A stretch of 64,000 bases of DNA from Maratus speciosus (GCA_963932465.1 OZ010792.1:310001-374000); one strand, 5' to 3'; shown: positions 21,411 to 32,365, counted from the first letter of the stretch. Numbers and translations: made by a program. Notes: generated by a model not told the origin, from the letters alone.

Positions 21411-21671
21411 TCAATCAATTCTATCGTACAGTGCCATATGATAACTGTAAATAGTTATATATACGCCAGTTCTCATTCCTTTATTCGAAAAGATTGCGTC
21501 AATGGTGGTACGTCCTTGCGTCGTATAATGCTTTGGGTTTGTTCTCAATTCAAGACCGACCACTCTGATCGCTTCGATAAAATCCAGTCCCTCTCGACTA
21601 TTGAAATCGATATTAAAATCTCCTACGAGTACTGTTTTTTCGATCTTCGTCGTATGACGTGATATCTGCAA
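21411..21671 (-). pseudogene. Helentron endonuclease (EEP fold), C-terminal part
   Basis: Encodes KTVLVGDFNIDFNSREG, the GDFN motif of endonuclease/exonuclease/phosphatase enzymes, followed by LRTNPKHYTTQGRTTIDAIF (the T-I-D motif). The final S-D-H motif of the family appears as SYH (IYSYHMALYDRID), so the catalytic Asp of that motif is lost. It continues the domain that starts in the overlapping frame 21613-22431; a frameshift joins them near 21650. The domain is thought to nick target DNA in Helentrons. Confidence 0.85.
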
Positions 21672-22431
21672 CTTTTAATAGTATCTCTTGAGTACTGGCT
21701 CTTGCATTCGCATAACATACAGCAAATCTTACGTTATTCAATATGTATGAAATTAAGATTTGAATATTATCGCATTCAATAGCCACATTTGTTTGATTTC
21801 TGTCTATTAAATCATCTTTGATATACGTCATAACACCTCTATTTTTACACGTTCGAGTGCGTCCATTACTATCGATTGCACCTGCTATTTCGAACCCCGA
21901 TATTTTAAAGTCATCTGTAGGAATCGGGTGTGTTTCAGCCAGGAGAATCAAATCGCTTTGCTTAAAACATGGATCTGCTAAAATATCTTCATAATGAGTC
22001 ACATTCTGACTCATGTGACCCTGCACATTCTGATATATGAACTGAATTCCACCAAAATCATCACGGTTGTGGAGAAACTGATAAAATGGTTCTATGGGAG
22101 ATGACCTTAATCTTGTAAGCTCAGCCGTCAGGCGGTCGTTTTCATGGGGTGGTTTAGGTGGTTCGAATTCACCTATGATATACAATCCATCATCTCGTGT
22201 CACTCGAAACAGCTCTACGTACAAAAGACTTCCTTTCATTTTCTTTTCAACGTGTGCCGCACATTCTGTATAAGTATCTCCCTGTGATTTATGAATAGTG
22301 AAAGCTTCAGACATTACAACAGGAAATTGCTCTCTACATAATACACTGAGTGGAGAATTCTTGGTGCTGTAAATGACTTTTCTCAGACGTATGATAGGTG
22401 TCCAACGAATATCGATGCGATTTTGGATCAT
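21613..22431 (-). pseudogene. Helentron helicase C-terminus and endonuclease N-terminus
   Basis: The first ~100 residues finish the PIF1-like helicase: WTPIIRLRKVIYSTKNSPLS, then VVMSEAFTIHKSQGDTY (a helicase motif, A-T-I-H-K-x-Q-G). The endonuclease then begins near residue 128: IQFIYQNVQGHMSQNVTHYE, LILLAETHP (catalytic Glu), NRGVMTYIKDDL and ICDNIQILISYI-like strands. A helicase fused to an EEP-type nuclease in one reading frame is the hallmark of Helentron-type Rep/helicase proteins. The last ~20 residues run into the wrong frame. Confidence 0.87.
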
Positions 22432-22469
22432 GTATTGTATTTTTTCTCTTCTTAAATTAACTAATTCTC

Positions 22470-22739
22470 TTAACCAATTTCTTCATCATCATATTCTATC
22501 CATAATGTTTTGATGGCTAGACTTTTCTTATTTTTTATTCGACCCCATTCTATTTTCCTCAACACACCCATAGCTCCATTGACGAGTCCGTCCATTGTAT
22601 CCAAATTGAACACGAGCATGTACTTGGCCTCTATTTTGAGAGTAATTTTACAAGCTAAATTGGCTGTATACATTCGTTTCATGCTATTGACTTTTTGTAA
22701 CATGGCTTTCTTGGACAAATAACTCCCGCTACCTGTCAC
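22470..22739 (-). pseudogene. Helentron helicase, domain 2 segment
   Basis: Short frame with LACKITLKIEAKYMLVFNLD followed by TMDGLVNGAMGVLRKIEW. It corresponds to the family's NLDTxDGLVNGxxG region, between the helicase Walker B block and the C-terminal motifs. Separated from both neighbours by frame changes (a stop near 22760 and one near 22440). Confidence 0.8.
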
Positions 22740-22886
22740 ACAATCGTGGATTTCGACAATATGACCTTATGTATTCATTTGAGATATTTTGAGAGCGTTA
22801 TATTCGTCTACGTCAGCATTTTTATAGAATAGATGTATCAGTGAGGAGGGTAATGTTTCTGGATTTTTAAGAATACGACTTTCAAT

Positions 22887-23291
22887 TCAAGAGATATCTT
22901 CCGGTGTCATCGTTCCGTTGGCCACATGATTGAGACATTGAGCAAAGGCCATGTCTTCTTTTTGCCTCATAATTTCATGAAATTCGTACAATTTGAAACG
23001 TTCCCAAAGGAGATTTCCTACCAAAAGATCCAATGCGTGTGTTTCAGGAATCACGTATACAGGGGTGCCTGCTACAGGGGGTAGCTGTCTAAAATCTCCA
23101 AAACATAAAACATTCGCGTTTCCGAACGGTTTGTCATTACCCATTATTTTTTGCATGCGCTGATCTACACAACGAAACATGGTATAAGAAACCATGGATA
23201 TTTCGTCAATGATGATGGTTTTTAGATTTCTATATCTTGACCGATAGTCAGTTTGTGAACTGGGTGAGAGATCAAGCAAAGTTGATTTCAT
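22887..23291 (-). pseudogene. Helentron PIF1-like helicase, Walker B block
   Basis: Contains LKTIIIDEISMVSYTMFRCV, with DEISMVS as Walker B, then NVLCFGDFRQLPPVAGTPVY (PIF1 motif III, GDxxQLPPV), and LWERFKLYEFHEIMRQ (motif IV region with R-Q). This is a 5'-3' DNA helicase that would unwind DNA during rolling-circle transposition. It overlaps the Walker A frame by 4 nt, with a frame change between them. Confidence 0.9.
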
Positions 23292-23515
23292 TTTCGTGAG
23301 TAATGCAAAAGCCAGTATCTAAAGTTGATGTTGTAAGCGGCTTTTCCTGTCGGTGCAACCTTCAAAACGGTTAATGCAGATGGATCATCACCTGCTTTTT
23401 CATACATTCGTGTTAAGGTTTGTTCCAAAATGCTGATAAGATAAGATTTACCGCAACCAGCTGGTCCCGTTATAAATATGGTATAGGGTTCAGAATTAGT
23501 GAATTCTAAAAACAT
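23288..23515 (-). pseudogene. Helentron PIF1-like helicase, Walker A block
   Basis: TIFITGPAGCGKSYLISILE holds the Walker A P-loop (GxxGxGKS). VLKVAPTGKAAYNINFRYWL (motif Ia; here a frame change ends it early) follows. It continues directly into the next frame with the Walker B block. Confidence 0.9.
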
Positions 23516-24291
23516 AATGTGCTTGAAATGTCAAACTGTCGTTCATTTGCTTTTCGAATATTCTTTCGATACATGCTATCTTCCCATCGGCTTATAATTT
23601 TAAATGTACTAAATACTTTTCCCACAGAGTCATCTAAATCTCGTTGAATATCGACTTTGAAATCGTCTTCAAATTCTATAGGGGTATTATTAACCAAGGA
23701 ATCTCTGTCTTCTTCCTCAGTTTCATCGTCATACTTAGATTCTTCTTCGAATTGCCCTACATCCAAATCTAGATTATGATATTTTCGTTTATTAAATTCA
23801 ATAATTGAGTTGTTTTCATTATATAGGAATTCAAAATTTTTATTTAAAATATCCTCGTTTTCATCTCGCCATGGCATAAATAATGTGAGTTGCTCTCTGT
23901 AAAACTGTTCGGGATCAACAGGTCGTTTGTAATTCACGCATCTTAATACTTTCCGATCCTTTTTTCTTTCTTTCATATATAAATTAAGGTCCATAAATTT
24001 CATATCTGCGTTTCCAACCTTAACAAACTCATAACCTGTGGCACAATCCGCCAAACATTGATCTTCGAAAGCTGTCGGTCGATTAATATATTTATCAAAT
24101 ATAGAGCACTCGCAAACATCGATAGAATCTCTAGGTAAACCTTTTAATTTTTGTGCACCTTTAACCATTCGAACTCGATCTTTAGGTTGAAATGTAGGTA
24201 CGAAAATGTCATTGACAGATAACTTACTCATTGGTAGTTCTAAAAGACTCCAAGCAGCTTCCTGAGCAGAATTCAGAAGAAGCAGATTCAA
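23506..24291 (-). pseudogene. Helentron Rep-helicase linker region
   Basis: Matches the region between HUH Rep and helicase. It opens QEAAWSLLELPMSKLSVNDI, the usual EAxxxLLxLPM segment. FVPTFQPKDRVRMVK, FDKYINRP, and an acidic stretch near residues 180-205 follow. No catalytic motif is expected here. Its end overlaps the Walker A frame by 10 nt. Confidence 0.8.
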
Positions 24292-24321
24292 AAGAATTTA
24301 AATATGTATTTGACAACTCTT

Positions 24322-24531
24322 TCAGGAGAGTTTAAGATCAACATTGCCTCTTTGATTACAATCAGTAATACATTTTTTGAGTAATTTTGACATGCCTCGT
24401 TGCGATTTATTGATGTAATCTACCATGTAAGCAGCATAAGCATATCCATTCGTGATGAACTGAATGTCCATGTTGGATCTCATCAGGTTTAAAATATTGG
24501 GATTGTAGTTATTCACCATAATTTCATTCAC
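24322..24531 (-). pseudogene. Helentron Rep catalytic tyrosine segment
   Basis: Short frame containing MDIQFITNGYAYAAYMVDYI followed by NKSQRGMSKLL. The YMVDYINK part matches the YxxxYxxK active-site motif of Helitron HUH Rep, where the tyrosines attack the DNA backbone. It is separated from the HxH block (24589-25155) by a frame change. Confidence 0.82.
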
Positions 24532-24588
24532 CTCGCGTTTTAAGAAAACAGTGGTCCTATTAATGCCTGATTTTAGGATGAGAATGTA

Positions 24589-25155
24589 TCAGTCTAACGT
24601 AAGATTTAAAGAACTCAAGAATTCATCAAAAGTCTGTTTATTATTTTTCCAGTCCAAGGTAGATAAATATTCATATAGAGAATAGTATTCAGGCTTAAGA
24701 TTCTTACAACGTGGATCACAATCATTAAAAAGATCCAAAATTCTTGTCTTATCCATGGGAAAGTAAGGAATTTGAAATCGGCAACCTTCATATTTTCCTT
24801 TTTTTGTGTAACATGTGGCAGTGTGACGATGTTTTTGATATTCTATGGATTGATTATTTATACTACATGTCATCATTTCTTCTACAAATTTTTCGCATGA
24901 TTCAACGTTGTTTTTACCATAAATAGGGGCGTTCTCGAGCCATAATAACATGTGTACATGAGGACTACCACGCTGGTGAAATTCGATTCTGTAATAAGAA
25001 TACTTAACTTTGTAGTTGTCGAAAGCTCCACATTTCTCTTTCCAAATTTTCATAAGTTCATGAAATCTATAATCAAAATAGAGTGCGCAGGTGACAGGAT
25101 CTTTTTGTATAAGTTCATGTTTCTTTTGATTCGTAATTTTTTTTTTAATCTTCAA
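24589..25155 (-). pseudogene. Helentron HUH Rep nuclease, metal-binding block
   Basis: Belongs to Helitron_like_N. YYRIEFHQRGSPHVHMLLWL carries the HUH metal-binding motif (HVH near residues 68-70). HRHTATCYTKKGKYEGCRFQ is the conserved His/Cys cluster further on. DPVTCALYFDYRFHELMKIW is the conserved stretch before HUH. Rep nicks one strand and starts rolling-circle transfer. Upstream the frame breaks at about 25155; downstream the tyrosine segment is in another frame. Confidence 0.9.
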
Positions 25156-25306
25156 ATTCCTCTTTTGTTAAAATGTGATGATCTATGTTTAGTGACAATG
25201 TTTGCATTAATTCAAACCAATGTGGCTCTGCAGCAGACATGGTTAAAAATAGTGTTGGTATACCCCACTGTCGTATGGCTGCATACACACGTTTTTTCTC
25301 TTTTTC

Positions 25307-25621
25307 CTAGTGAGCAGGAACATTTTTAATATTTTTTAAGAATTTGTATCCAAAATTATGTTCTACAAGTTGATTCACATAATCTTTATCGAGCAGATCT
25401 CCAGCAGTGAGTGGTTCTCCTAATAATTTCTTTCCCCGAATGGCAATTTGGATGGCATTTACGAGGCGTATATGATTAAACTTGCTGTAGGCATATAACA
25501 AATGGTCTGGGTGGGCTGCACGTCGATCCGACCACCGAATTTCTGAGTTTGCTATCTTAGTATAGGTGGGATTCGTTTTAAGGTACCTCACTTTCCCACA
25601 ATAAATTGTGAGGAAAGACAA
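25307..25621 (-). pseudogene. Helentron Rep N-terminal region
   Basis: Holds LSFLTIYCGKVR-like sequence, then IRWSDRRAAHPDHLLYAYSK and FNHIRLVNAIQIAIRGKKLL, the usual opening of Helitron_like_N proteins. A segment near 25160-25306 in other frames links it to the HUH block. The break at 25621-25645 separates it from the DUF6570-like part. Confidence 0.82.
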
Positions 25622-25644
25622 TTCTTCGGCACATTAATCGTAGA

Positions 25645-26255
25645 TTAGCGAAACAGGAATTTGCTTTCCCCGGAAGCTAAACAGATAGCGCGGTCACTTG
25701 TAATCATAGTGTGAGTATCCGAGAAATTGACTTCAGAACCATTATTTTCTAAGTCATCCTCGTCTTCTTCAAACTCCATTATTAACTTGTCCAAGTCAAA
25801 CTCTTTTTCTTCAAAAGTTTTCATCCAATTTTTTGATAATTCGATTTTAAAGGATTGATAGAGTTCCTGTTGAAGCAAGTACTCAGCGGCTCGATATACT
25901 TTATTTGGAGAAATGATCTCGTACATGTAATCGGATTTCATTTTAAGCCTTTTTTTCAGTTTGACATGGACAGTGGAAATATTATCTACGCTTCTTGGTA
26001 ACATATTGACAGTGGAATCTAAATGAATGGGTACGTTGACAACATAACCTTTTAATTTGAATTGGCAACCATGGACTGCATATATCTGCATAAAAGGTAT
26101 ACGGCATGCTACTAGTCGCTCTTCTAATGGACTCAAATTTTTCGAGCAACCTGGAATTTCAGGAAATGCAAATCCGTTACTTATAACGTATTCGGGTATT
26201 TTAAGTTTTAGCATGCATTTATAACATGTTGCGCAAAAGTAACCTGTATCACCTA
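25645..26255 (-). pseudogene. Helentron N-terminal DUF6570-like region
   Basis: ORF 25645-26214, extending upstream through GDTGYFCATC to the insertion junction at 26255. It shows YVISNGFAFPEIPGCSKNLS and LSPLEERLVACRIPFMQIY, the typical core of the DUF6570 region before Helitron Rep. KLKGYVVNVPIHLDSTVNML and an acidic patch (FEEDEDDLENNG) follow. The two Cys pairs (FCATC here, CYCCDQ on the far side of the insertion) look like one zinc-binding unit split by the 2-kb insertion at 26256-28244. Confidence 0.85.
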
Positions 26256-27234
26256 TCTCTCTATTCTAAAAAAAAGTAACTACCGCTGTCACCGCCGCCG
26301 CCGCCGGTTTTGAATTTTTTGTGACTGGAGGTCTTTCTTCGTTAATATTAAAAAAACTGTTGCATACAAAAATATGAAAATCGGTAGTATTATAGAAAAA
26401 TATTTGATAAACACGCTGATGCAGACAGTTTTCAAATCGAAGAATTATTTTAAGAGATATTTACTGCCAAAGTTGGACAAAATCGTTCCATTAAAAAAGT
26501 TTTATAGGAGCAAAAACTGTACATAGGAATTTAATCATTTTTAGATCATTTTATGCGTCGGAATTTCCCGGTGTGCAGATTGCAGTTAGTTTTTTAATTT
26601 GAATAATTTTTCGAGGTTTTATTTCTATTTTAAATTCAAATTTTCAGCATTTCGAGAGATATTTTTTACAAATTTTAGAAAATTGTATTAATTTAAACTG
26701 TTGCCAGCTGTATAAACAGCGCAAACAGTAATGTTTGCTTCAAATTAAAAATTTATTTTACGCGTGACTATTATAAACAAAAAATATAAAAAGCAGGAAC
26801 TCATTGAAAATTACGTCATAAAAACTATAGTTACACGTGAATTTTAAATGAGAAAGAATATTGTAAAATAATAAATTCAGTAACATGCGTTAGAAGTCCT
26901 AAATAGGAGAATTTACGTCATATTACATTTATTACGTAAAAGGAACAAAAAATAATATTGCAAAACAGTTTTAATTTAAAAATTGCGCGAGACATTTACT
27001 TGACATTTTAAGATGATCATAATATTTCATTTCTAACAAAAGTATTTTGACATGAATATTAAAAAGAGAAAGAAAAGTTTGGTGAAAATTACGTCAGATT
27101 ATAATTGTCAGATTCAAATTATAATTCAATCTTCCGAAATCTTTTTAAAGGCGATCAAATTAGCGTGCTGTTAGAATCTGCGGTGTCTGAACGGGAATTG
27201 ACGAGCGTAGCTCGTAGGGGGCAGAGCCCCCTAG
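26256..27234 (+). mobile_element. Helitron-type non-autonomous element, copy 1
   Basis: Starts tctctctattctaaaa and ends with two hairpins (gagcgtagctc, gggggcagagccccc) followed by CTAG-T at 27231-27235. That is the Helitron 3' pattern; there is no TSD and no TIR. It interrupts the Helentron gene. A (CCG)n run lies at about 26288-26301. About 975 bp, non-coding. Alignable along most of its length to copies at 27235-28244 and 48918-50074. Confidence 0.8.
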
Positions 27235-28244
27235 TATAAAAAAAAAAGTTTTGATTTGGAAATGGACCAATGAAAATCTGCGTAAATATTCCTGGCAGAT
27301 CGGCATCCAGTTTGAATGCTTAAGCATGGCCTTTCTTTGTTAATATTAAAAAAACTGTTGCATACAAAAATATGAAAATCGGTAGTATTATAGAGAAATG
27401 TTTGATAAACACGCTGATGCGGACAGTTTTCAAATCGAAGATTTACTTTAAGAGATATTTAATGCCAAAGTTGGACGAAATCGTTCCATTAAAAAAGTTT
27501 TATAGGAGCAAAAACTGTACATAGGAATTTAATCATTTTTAGATCATTTTATGGGTCAGAATTTCCCGGTGTGCAGACTGCATTTAGTTTTTTAATTTGA
27601 CTCATTTTTTGAGGTTTTATTTCTATTTTAAATTCAAATTTTCATTATTTCGAGAGATATTTTTTACAACTCTTAGAAAATTGTATTAATTTAAACTGTT
27701 GCCAACTGTATAAACAGCGCAAACAATAATGTTTGCTTCAAATTAAAAATTTATTTTACACTGGACTATTATAAACAGAAAATATAAAAAGCAGGAACTC
27801 ATTGCAAATTACATCATAAAAACTATATCTACACGTGAAAGAGAAAATTACTCGTGAAAGAGAAAGAATATTGTAAAATAATAAATTCATTAACATGCGT
27901 TAGAAGTCTTAAATAGGAGAATTTACGTCACATTACACTTATTGCTTAAAATGAACAAAAAATAATATTGCAAAACAGTTTAAATTTCAAAAATTGCGCG
28001 AGACATTTATTTCATATTTTAAGATGATCATAATATTTCATTTCTAACAAAAGTATTTCTACGTGAATATTAAAAAGAGAAAGAAACGTTTGGTGAAAAT
28101 TACGTCAGATTATAATTGTCAGATTCAAATTATAATTCAATCTTCCGAAATCTTTTTAAAGCCGATCAAATTAACGTGCTGTTAGAGTCTGCGGTGTCTG
28201 AACGGGGGTTGACGAGCGTAGCTCGTAGGAGGCAGAGCCCCTAG
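27235..28244 (+). mobile_element. Helitron-type non-autonomous element, copy 2
   Basis: Directly follows copy 1, head to tail. The first ~75 bp differ from copy 1; from tttgttaatattaaaaaaac on they match closely. It ends gagcgtagctcgtaggaggc, then agagcccctag at 28244. Confidence 0.8.
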
Positions 28245-28911
28245 TCTTTATAAAATGTTTGACTTATAAATTTCTTGGTGGCTCCTTTAGAGATTAAGAG
28301 CGATTTTGAAAGAGATCGCAGAGACTTTTTAAACCACAGTTGATCGCAGCAGTAACATGGATGACTAGGACCATCTGCTACAGCTTTGGAAAACCGATCT
28401 TCTAATTTTTTAAATCCTGGCTGTTCACATAATCGATTAAGATCAATGTCCATTTTCTGCCTTTTAACATCGTGGGATGACTCCTCAATGTTTGGAAGAG
28501 GACATTTTTTTTTCGTTTTCGTGCTTTTTTCCTTGATTCAGCTTCTTGAGCATGGAAACTTGGGTCTTCCCTTTGAGATTTTTTAATTTGAAGGTTTGCT
28601 TTACGAACTTCTTCTGGTAGAGACCGTTTAGAAGGGTGACCACGCTTGGGACGATCACAACCTTCATTATTCTTGTGCTTCTCAATCCAGTATTGAACAG
28701 TACGACATGTAATACCCAGTTTATAAGCGATTTCTTTCTGGGAAATTGAAGTATCGGAATAATAAAGCGATATTATTTCCTTTACTACTTCATCGGAACT
28801 ATTCATCTTTAAAAAAATCAACACAACACTTCGTTTCACTACACTGTTTGATAATGCTACATTTCGAATCGCAGCCGTTGCTGTAGAAACCAAAGAGTTT
28901 CTGGAAGCCAA
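28245..28911 (-). pseudogene. Helentron N-terminus: helix-turn-helix plus zinc segment
   Basis: Frame 28402-28911 encodes, from an internal Met at 28806, MNSSDEVVKEIISLYYSDTS and then QKEIAYKLGITCRTVQYWIE, a homeodomain-like helix-turn-helix. A basic region follows. Frame 28241-28453 encodes CEQPGFKKLEDRFSKAVADG and HPCYCCDQLWFKKSL, a Cys-pair segment typical of the region before DUF6570 in Helitron proteins. The two frames are joined by one slip in a T9 run at 28505-28513, so they were probably one protein. The ORF start upstream of Met 28806 is uncertain; the first 35 codons may be leader. Confidence 0.65.
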
Positions 28912-28982
28912 TTTGGCTGAAAAAAATAATGCATGTGTAAAAATCAGTAAGTTTCAAGTTCTTATGAAATTAATCTTTATAT
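28912..28982. other. Short gap with left LINE TSD
   Basis: No gene. The last 13 nt (ttaatctttatat, 28970-28982) are the left target-site duplication of the LINE insertion that follows. Confidence 0.6.
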
Positions 28983-29616
28983 CATCATCATCATCATCAT
29001 CAACCGTTTTCAATCCACTGCTGGATGTAGGTCTCCCCCAGATTTTTCCAATGTTTCCTGTCTAGTGCTTCAGTCATCCAATTTACACCGGCTACTTTTC
29101 TGATTTCATCACTCCATCTTACTTGAGGTCGTCTTCTTGGCCGTTTTACATCTCTGGGATACCACTGTAGGGTGTTTGTGCTCCATCTATTGTCTTGTCT
29201 TCTTGCGATGTGCCCAGCCCATTTCCATTTTAGCCGTTTAATTCTTTCAATGATGTCAAAAACTTTCGTCTGACTTCTTATCCAGGTTATTCTTTTTCTG
29301 TCTCTTCTAGTTATACCTAGCATACATCTTTCCATACTTCTCTGTGTTATTTGTAATCTTTGTACCATCCGTTTTGTTAGCGTCCATGTTTCTGCTCCAT
29401 ATGTTAGCTCAGGCAAAACCCATTGGTTAAATACCTTTCTTTTCAAACACAGGGGCATGCTACTCTTCAGAATAATATTGTTCTTCCCAAAAGCACTCCA
29501 TCCATTTCTTATTCTTCTATTGATTTCATTCATGATACTATTATCAGATGATATTTCTTGCCCAAGGTACACATAACTTTGCACTTCTTTAATTTCAGTG
29601 TTGTTGTAGACGATTT
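28983..29616 (-). mobile_element. 5'-truncated RTE-like LINE insertion
   Basis: Minus-strand LINE 3' end with a (TGA)n-type tail (the atc repeat at 28983-29001). It is flanked by a 13-bp duplication, ttaatctttatat, at 28970-28982 and 29617-29629. 634 bp. The truncated 5' end and short-repeat tail fit target-primed reverse transcription of an RTE-like element. Confidence 0.85.
29000..29584 (-). pseudogene. LINE reverse transcriptase C-terminal region
   Basis: Open for 194 codons. It begins YVYLGQEISSDNSIMNEINR and continues with GWSAFGKNNIILKSSMPLCL, VLPELTYGAETWTL, QRSMERCMLGITRRDRKRIT, LKWKWAGHIARRQDNRW and RPRRRPQVRWSDEIRKVAG. These are the conserved post-RT segments of widespread arthropod LINE polyproteins often labelled endonuclease-reverse transcriptase. 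The RT palm and endonuclease are missing through 5' truncation, so the piece is inactive. I place it nearest RTE because of its short-repeat tail; the clade is not certain. Confidence 0.85.
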
Positions 29617-30529
29617 TTAATCTTTATATATATATAAGAATGTCTGGATTGGGGTGCTAATCAATGCACCGGCAAAACTACTGAACCTAAAATCTTGCAA
29701 ATTGGGGTAAAAATACTTCTTATGACATAGGTTCCCGCTAAGAAAGTATTTTCTAAAATTTCACATCTAAAGGGGGTAAAACGGGGAACAAACTTTAAAA
29801 AAAAAAAACCCTTAAAAATCTAATATTATAATTATGTGTCAAATGGTAACATATTTTGATGTATTTTTGCAAGTTGAATCGAATTGTACCAAGTAAATTC
29901 TTTTAAGCCCAATAGTTCAAGAAATATTTTCTTTTTTTCTAATTTGGCGGTGTCTTTGGCGCCAAAACCTCAAAATATCTAACGTTACAAGTGATAATTC
30001 ATCCATATTCAGTACATTTGTTTCTATAGCAACGGTAGAAATTCAAATTAAATCTTTTTGTTAGTTCTCTTGGTTAAAGAAACTGAAATGGCTATATGAG
30101 TTTGAATAAAAAAAAAAATACAAATGCCTTGACAAAAAGAAAAAGTATTGTTTGTGATTTTATTTAAAATAATATAAGGAAGAGATTTACTGATAAATTA
30201 ACATTATAAAACGAAAATATTTAAATATGAATAAAATGTTTGTACTACTAAAAAAACATTTTGGTACTTTTCTGTTAGGGGTCGCCAGTGTTTATATATA
30301 CATGTATATGTATATTGCATACATATGTATATTTCATATATATGTATATAAACATACATATGTATTCACCTTTTTTTGGGTAGTTGTTCATGGGATTCCG
30401 GGTTAATCTTTCGTAATCGCATACCTCGCCAATTGGTGCATTAGCTGTAATGTTTAAAGAATCGTTTATGTTTGAAGCGAAAACTTCATGATGAATTCTA
30501 TTACAGAAAATCACATCATCATCATTTAC
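29617..30529 (+). repeat. Interspersed repeat family A, copy 1
   Basis: From tatatatataagaatgtctg onward it aligns to 62665-63130 (marker actgaacctaaaatcttg, then aaaaatacttcttatgacat). It is non-coding; the (TA)n-like start recalls Helitron-type non-autonomous elements. A TA/TG-rich microsatellite lies at 30292-30365. A 79-codon frame at 30275-30514 crosses the microsatellite and is not a gene. Confidence 0.6.
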
Positions 30530-31214
30530 TTATATATATAAAATACAAACGGAAATTTAGTTCCGAACCTCTATATTTCTACTGCATGGATTTTGACAGC
30601 ACTTACGCTGTTAGATAGATATCGTTTCAGGGAAGGTTTTAAGCTACAACACATCGTTCTACGCAGATTAGTTATATAATTATGACGTAAAGTTCTGTTA
30701 TTTTGGACGAAAGGGTTACCATTATTTTATTGGCTAAAATTTCGTTGATAAAGGAATTGAAAAGGCTGTACATCTCGGGAAAAACTGTTACTAATTTTAT
30801 TTAAAATTTTAAAAAAAAGAGAAAATGAAAAACAGTTTTGACGAGTGGTAATATTGTAAAACGAAAATATTTAATTTAAAAAATGGCAACAAAAATATAT
30901 AATTAATATTTTACAACTATTTTTCCTTTACTTTCTACAGAAATGAAGTACTTCCGTTGCCAATATTTCAGCAAATGGCTCCAAAGAATACCAAAAAATT
31001 AATATTTCAAAAATTAATGAAGATGCAATTTTCAAACAAATTGCATTTAAAAGAACTTTTTTTTTTCTTCCCAATACGACGGTATAAAAATTGAAAATGT
31101 GCGATGTTTAGAAGTTAAAAAAATTGCTCGACGGCTAGCGTCTGTAAGGTAACGTTATTTTTTGAAGATTACACAAAATAGGCTGGGAGAAAGAAATAGC
31201 ATACCGTTCCGGGG
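30530..31214 (+). mobile_element. Helitron-like non-autonomous element, family B
   Basis: Starts tatatatataaaatacaaac and ends cgggggctagt at about 31214, a CTAG-T terminus. It aligns to 54884-55330 (markers ttccgaac, ttagatag, tttcagggaaggttttaagc). Non-coding. Its distal part (30930-31130) also resembles 36240-36420 and, inverted, 63360-63530. Confidence 0.55.
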
Positions 31215-32149
31215 GCTAGTAAAAAATACGGTAATAACGTTAAGTTTACTTAACGTTACTTCGTTTACTTAACGTTAAAAGTCTGTGTCTTTTTAAAATT
31301 TAAAATAATTATATTTTTTATCTCTTAATGCCACAAAAAGAAATTGCACATGAACAATATATGTATTACATGCCCGTGTGTAATGATGACGCCATATTGA
31401 TGACGAAACCTGTAAAATAAATTTCGATTAATTGGAAATTTATTAACTTCTAAGCATCCGACGATTCCAATTTTACACAGTCCTAAAACAATATAGATCA
31501 GTATTTCTTTCCGGCTAGTATTCTTTAACGAAATTAAAACTTCATCAACAAATAAATAATAAATAAATCACAAAGTTAACACCTTTTTAATTGGAAGGGC
31601 ACATCTGTAAGTAATTGATATTCATGCTTAAAAATCAGTTTCGGGGAAATACGTTGCAATTTTTTGAAGTCATATTGTCACCTGCTTTCAGTATTTACTC
31701 TTACTAATACTTGCATTACTAACAAATATTTGAAAATATCAGTTTTATTTCCTGTATGACGCCATATTCATCTTCTTTTTAATTCGTAAAAAATTTATTT
31801 CAAATTTCATTTCTCACGTGGCAATATTTTAACTGAAAATTAATTACTGTAGATAAATTATTATTACGACTTTGAATTTTTTGCAACAATAGAAAAAAAT
31901 TTTAAATTTTATAGCAAAATGTTCATTGATTCTCAATGAAAAAAGCGAAATTTGAAATTATTAAGAAAAGTATTTTAATAATATAAATAAAGCTTAGGCT
32001 ATGTTACTCTCTGCATTATAAATCACCCATATACAAAAGCATTTTATCATCCGTTTTGACCCTGACGTCAGGCAAACATTTTCGTACTTTGAATTTACAA
32101 GGCCATTAAAATTACAAAGAATAAAAAAATTGTGGCATCAGGGACAAAC
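31215..32149. other. AT-rich intergenic, no gene seen
   Basis: A small palindromic cluster (taacgttaagtttacttaac, about 31236-31275) is the only structure noted. Confidence 0.45.
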
Positions 32150-32365
32150 AGGTGGGAAGGTTCGTTTCAATTTTTTCCTCTGTTTTACACATTAATCTAT
32201 CTTGCTCTAAGTCCCAGACCAATCCCAAAACTGGTGCTAACTTTGTATTTTCTTCAGAAACATCGATCATGGCCTGAGGCAAATTTGATCGCCAACATCT
32301 TCAATTAAAATGAACTGAAGATAACATACACTGTGATTCTGTTATAAATTCTCCAGTATCTGCGA
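32150..32365 (-). pseudogene. BEL/Pao reverse transcriptase fragment, distal part
   Basis: Minus-strand translation reads DVSEENTKLAPVLGLVWDLE and DRLMCKTEEKIET, the LG-x-x-W region downstream of the RT active site in BEL/Pao elements. A broken CMLSSVHFN-like piece precedes it. The fragment continues on the other side of the hAT-like element at 38323-38450; the 8-bp duplication atctgcga marks the cut. Too short and frameshifted to be functional. Confidence 0.7.

Larger units (their letters stand above)
21270..28911 (-). mobile_element. Helentron (Helitron2-type) rolling-circle transposon, decayed
   Basis: Minus-strand coding blocks run in the order helix-turn-helix and zinc segment, DUF6570-like region, HUH Rep, PIF1-type helicase, AP/EEP endonuclease. 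A C-terminal endonuclease marks Helentrons among Helitrons. At the 3' side (about 21275-21300) the minus strand has a hairpin CGTCAAAATTCGACGGGT. A similar motif is reused at 35340 and, weakly, 63270. The 5' boundary is not defined. The N-terminal part is split by a tandem pair of Helitron-type non-autonomous elements (26256-28244). Many frameshifts make it inactive. Confidence 0.88.

Noticed and set aside
30275..30514. 79-codon minus frame
   Set aside because: Runs through a TA/TG microsatellite and belongs to repeat family A.
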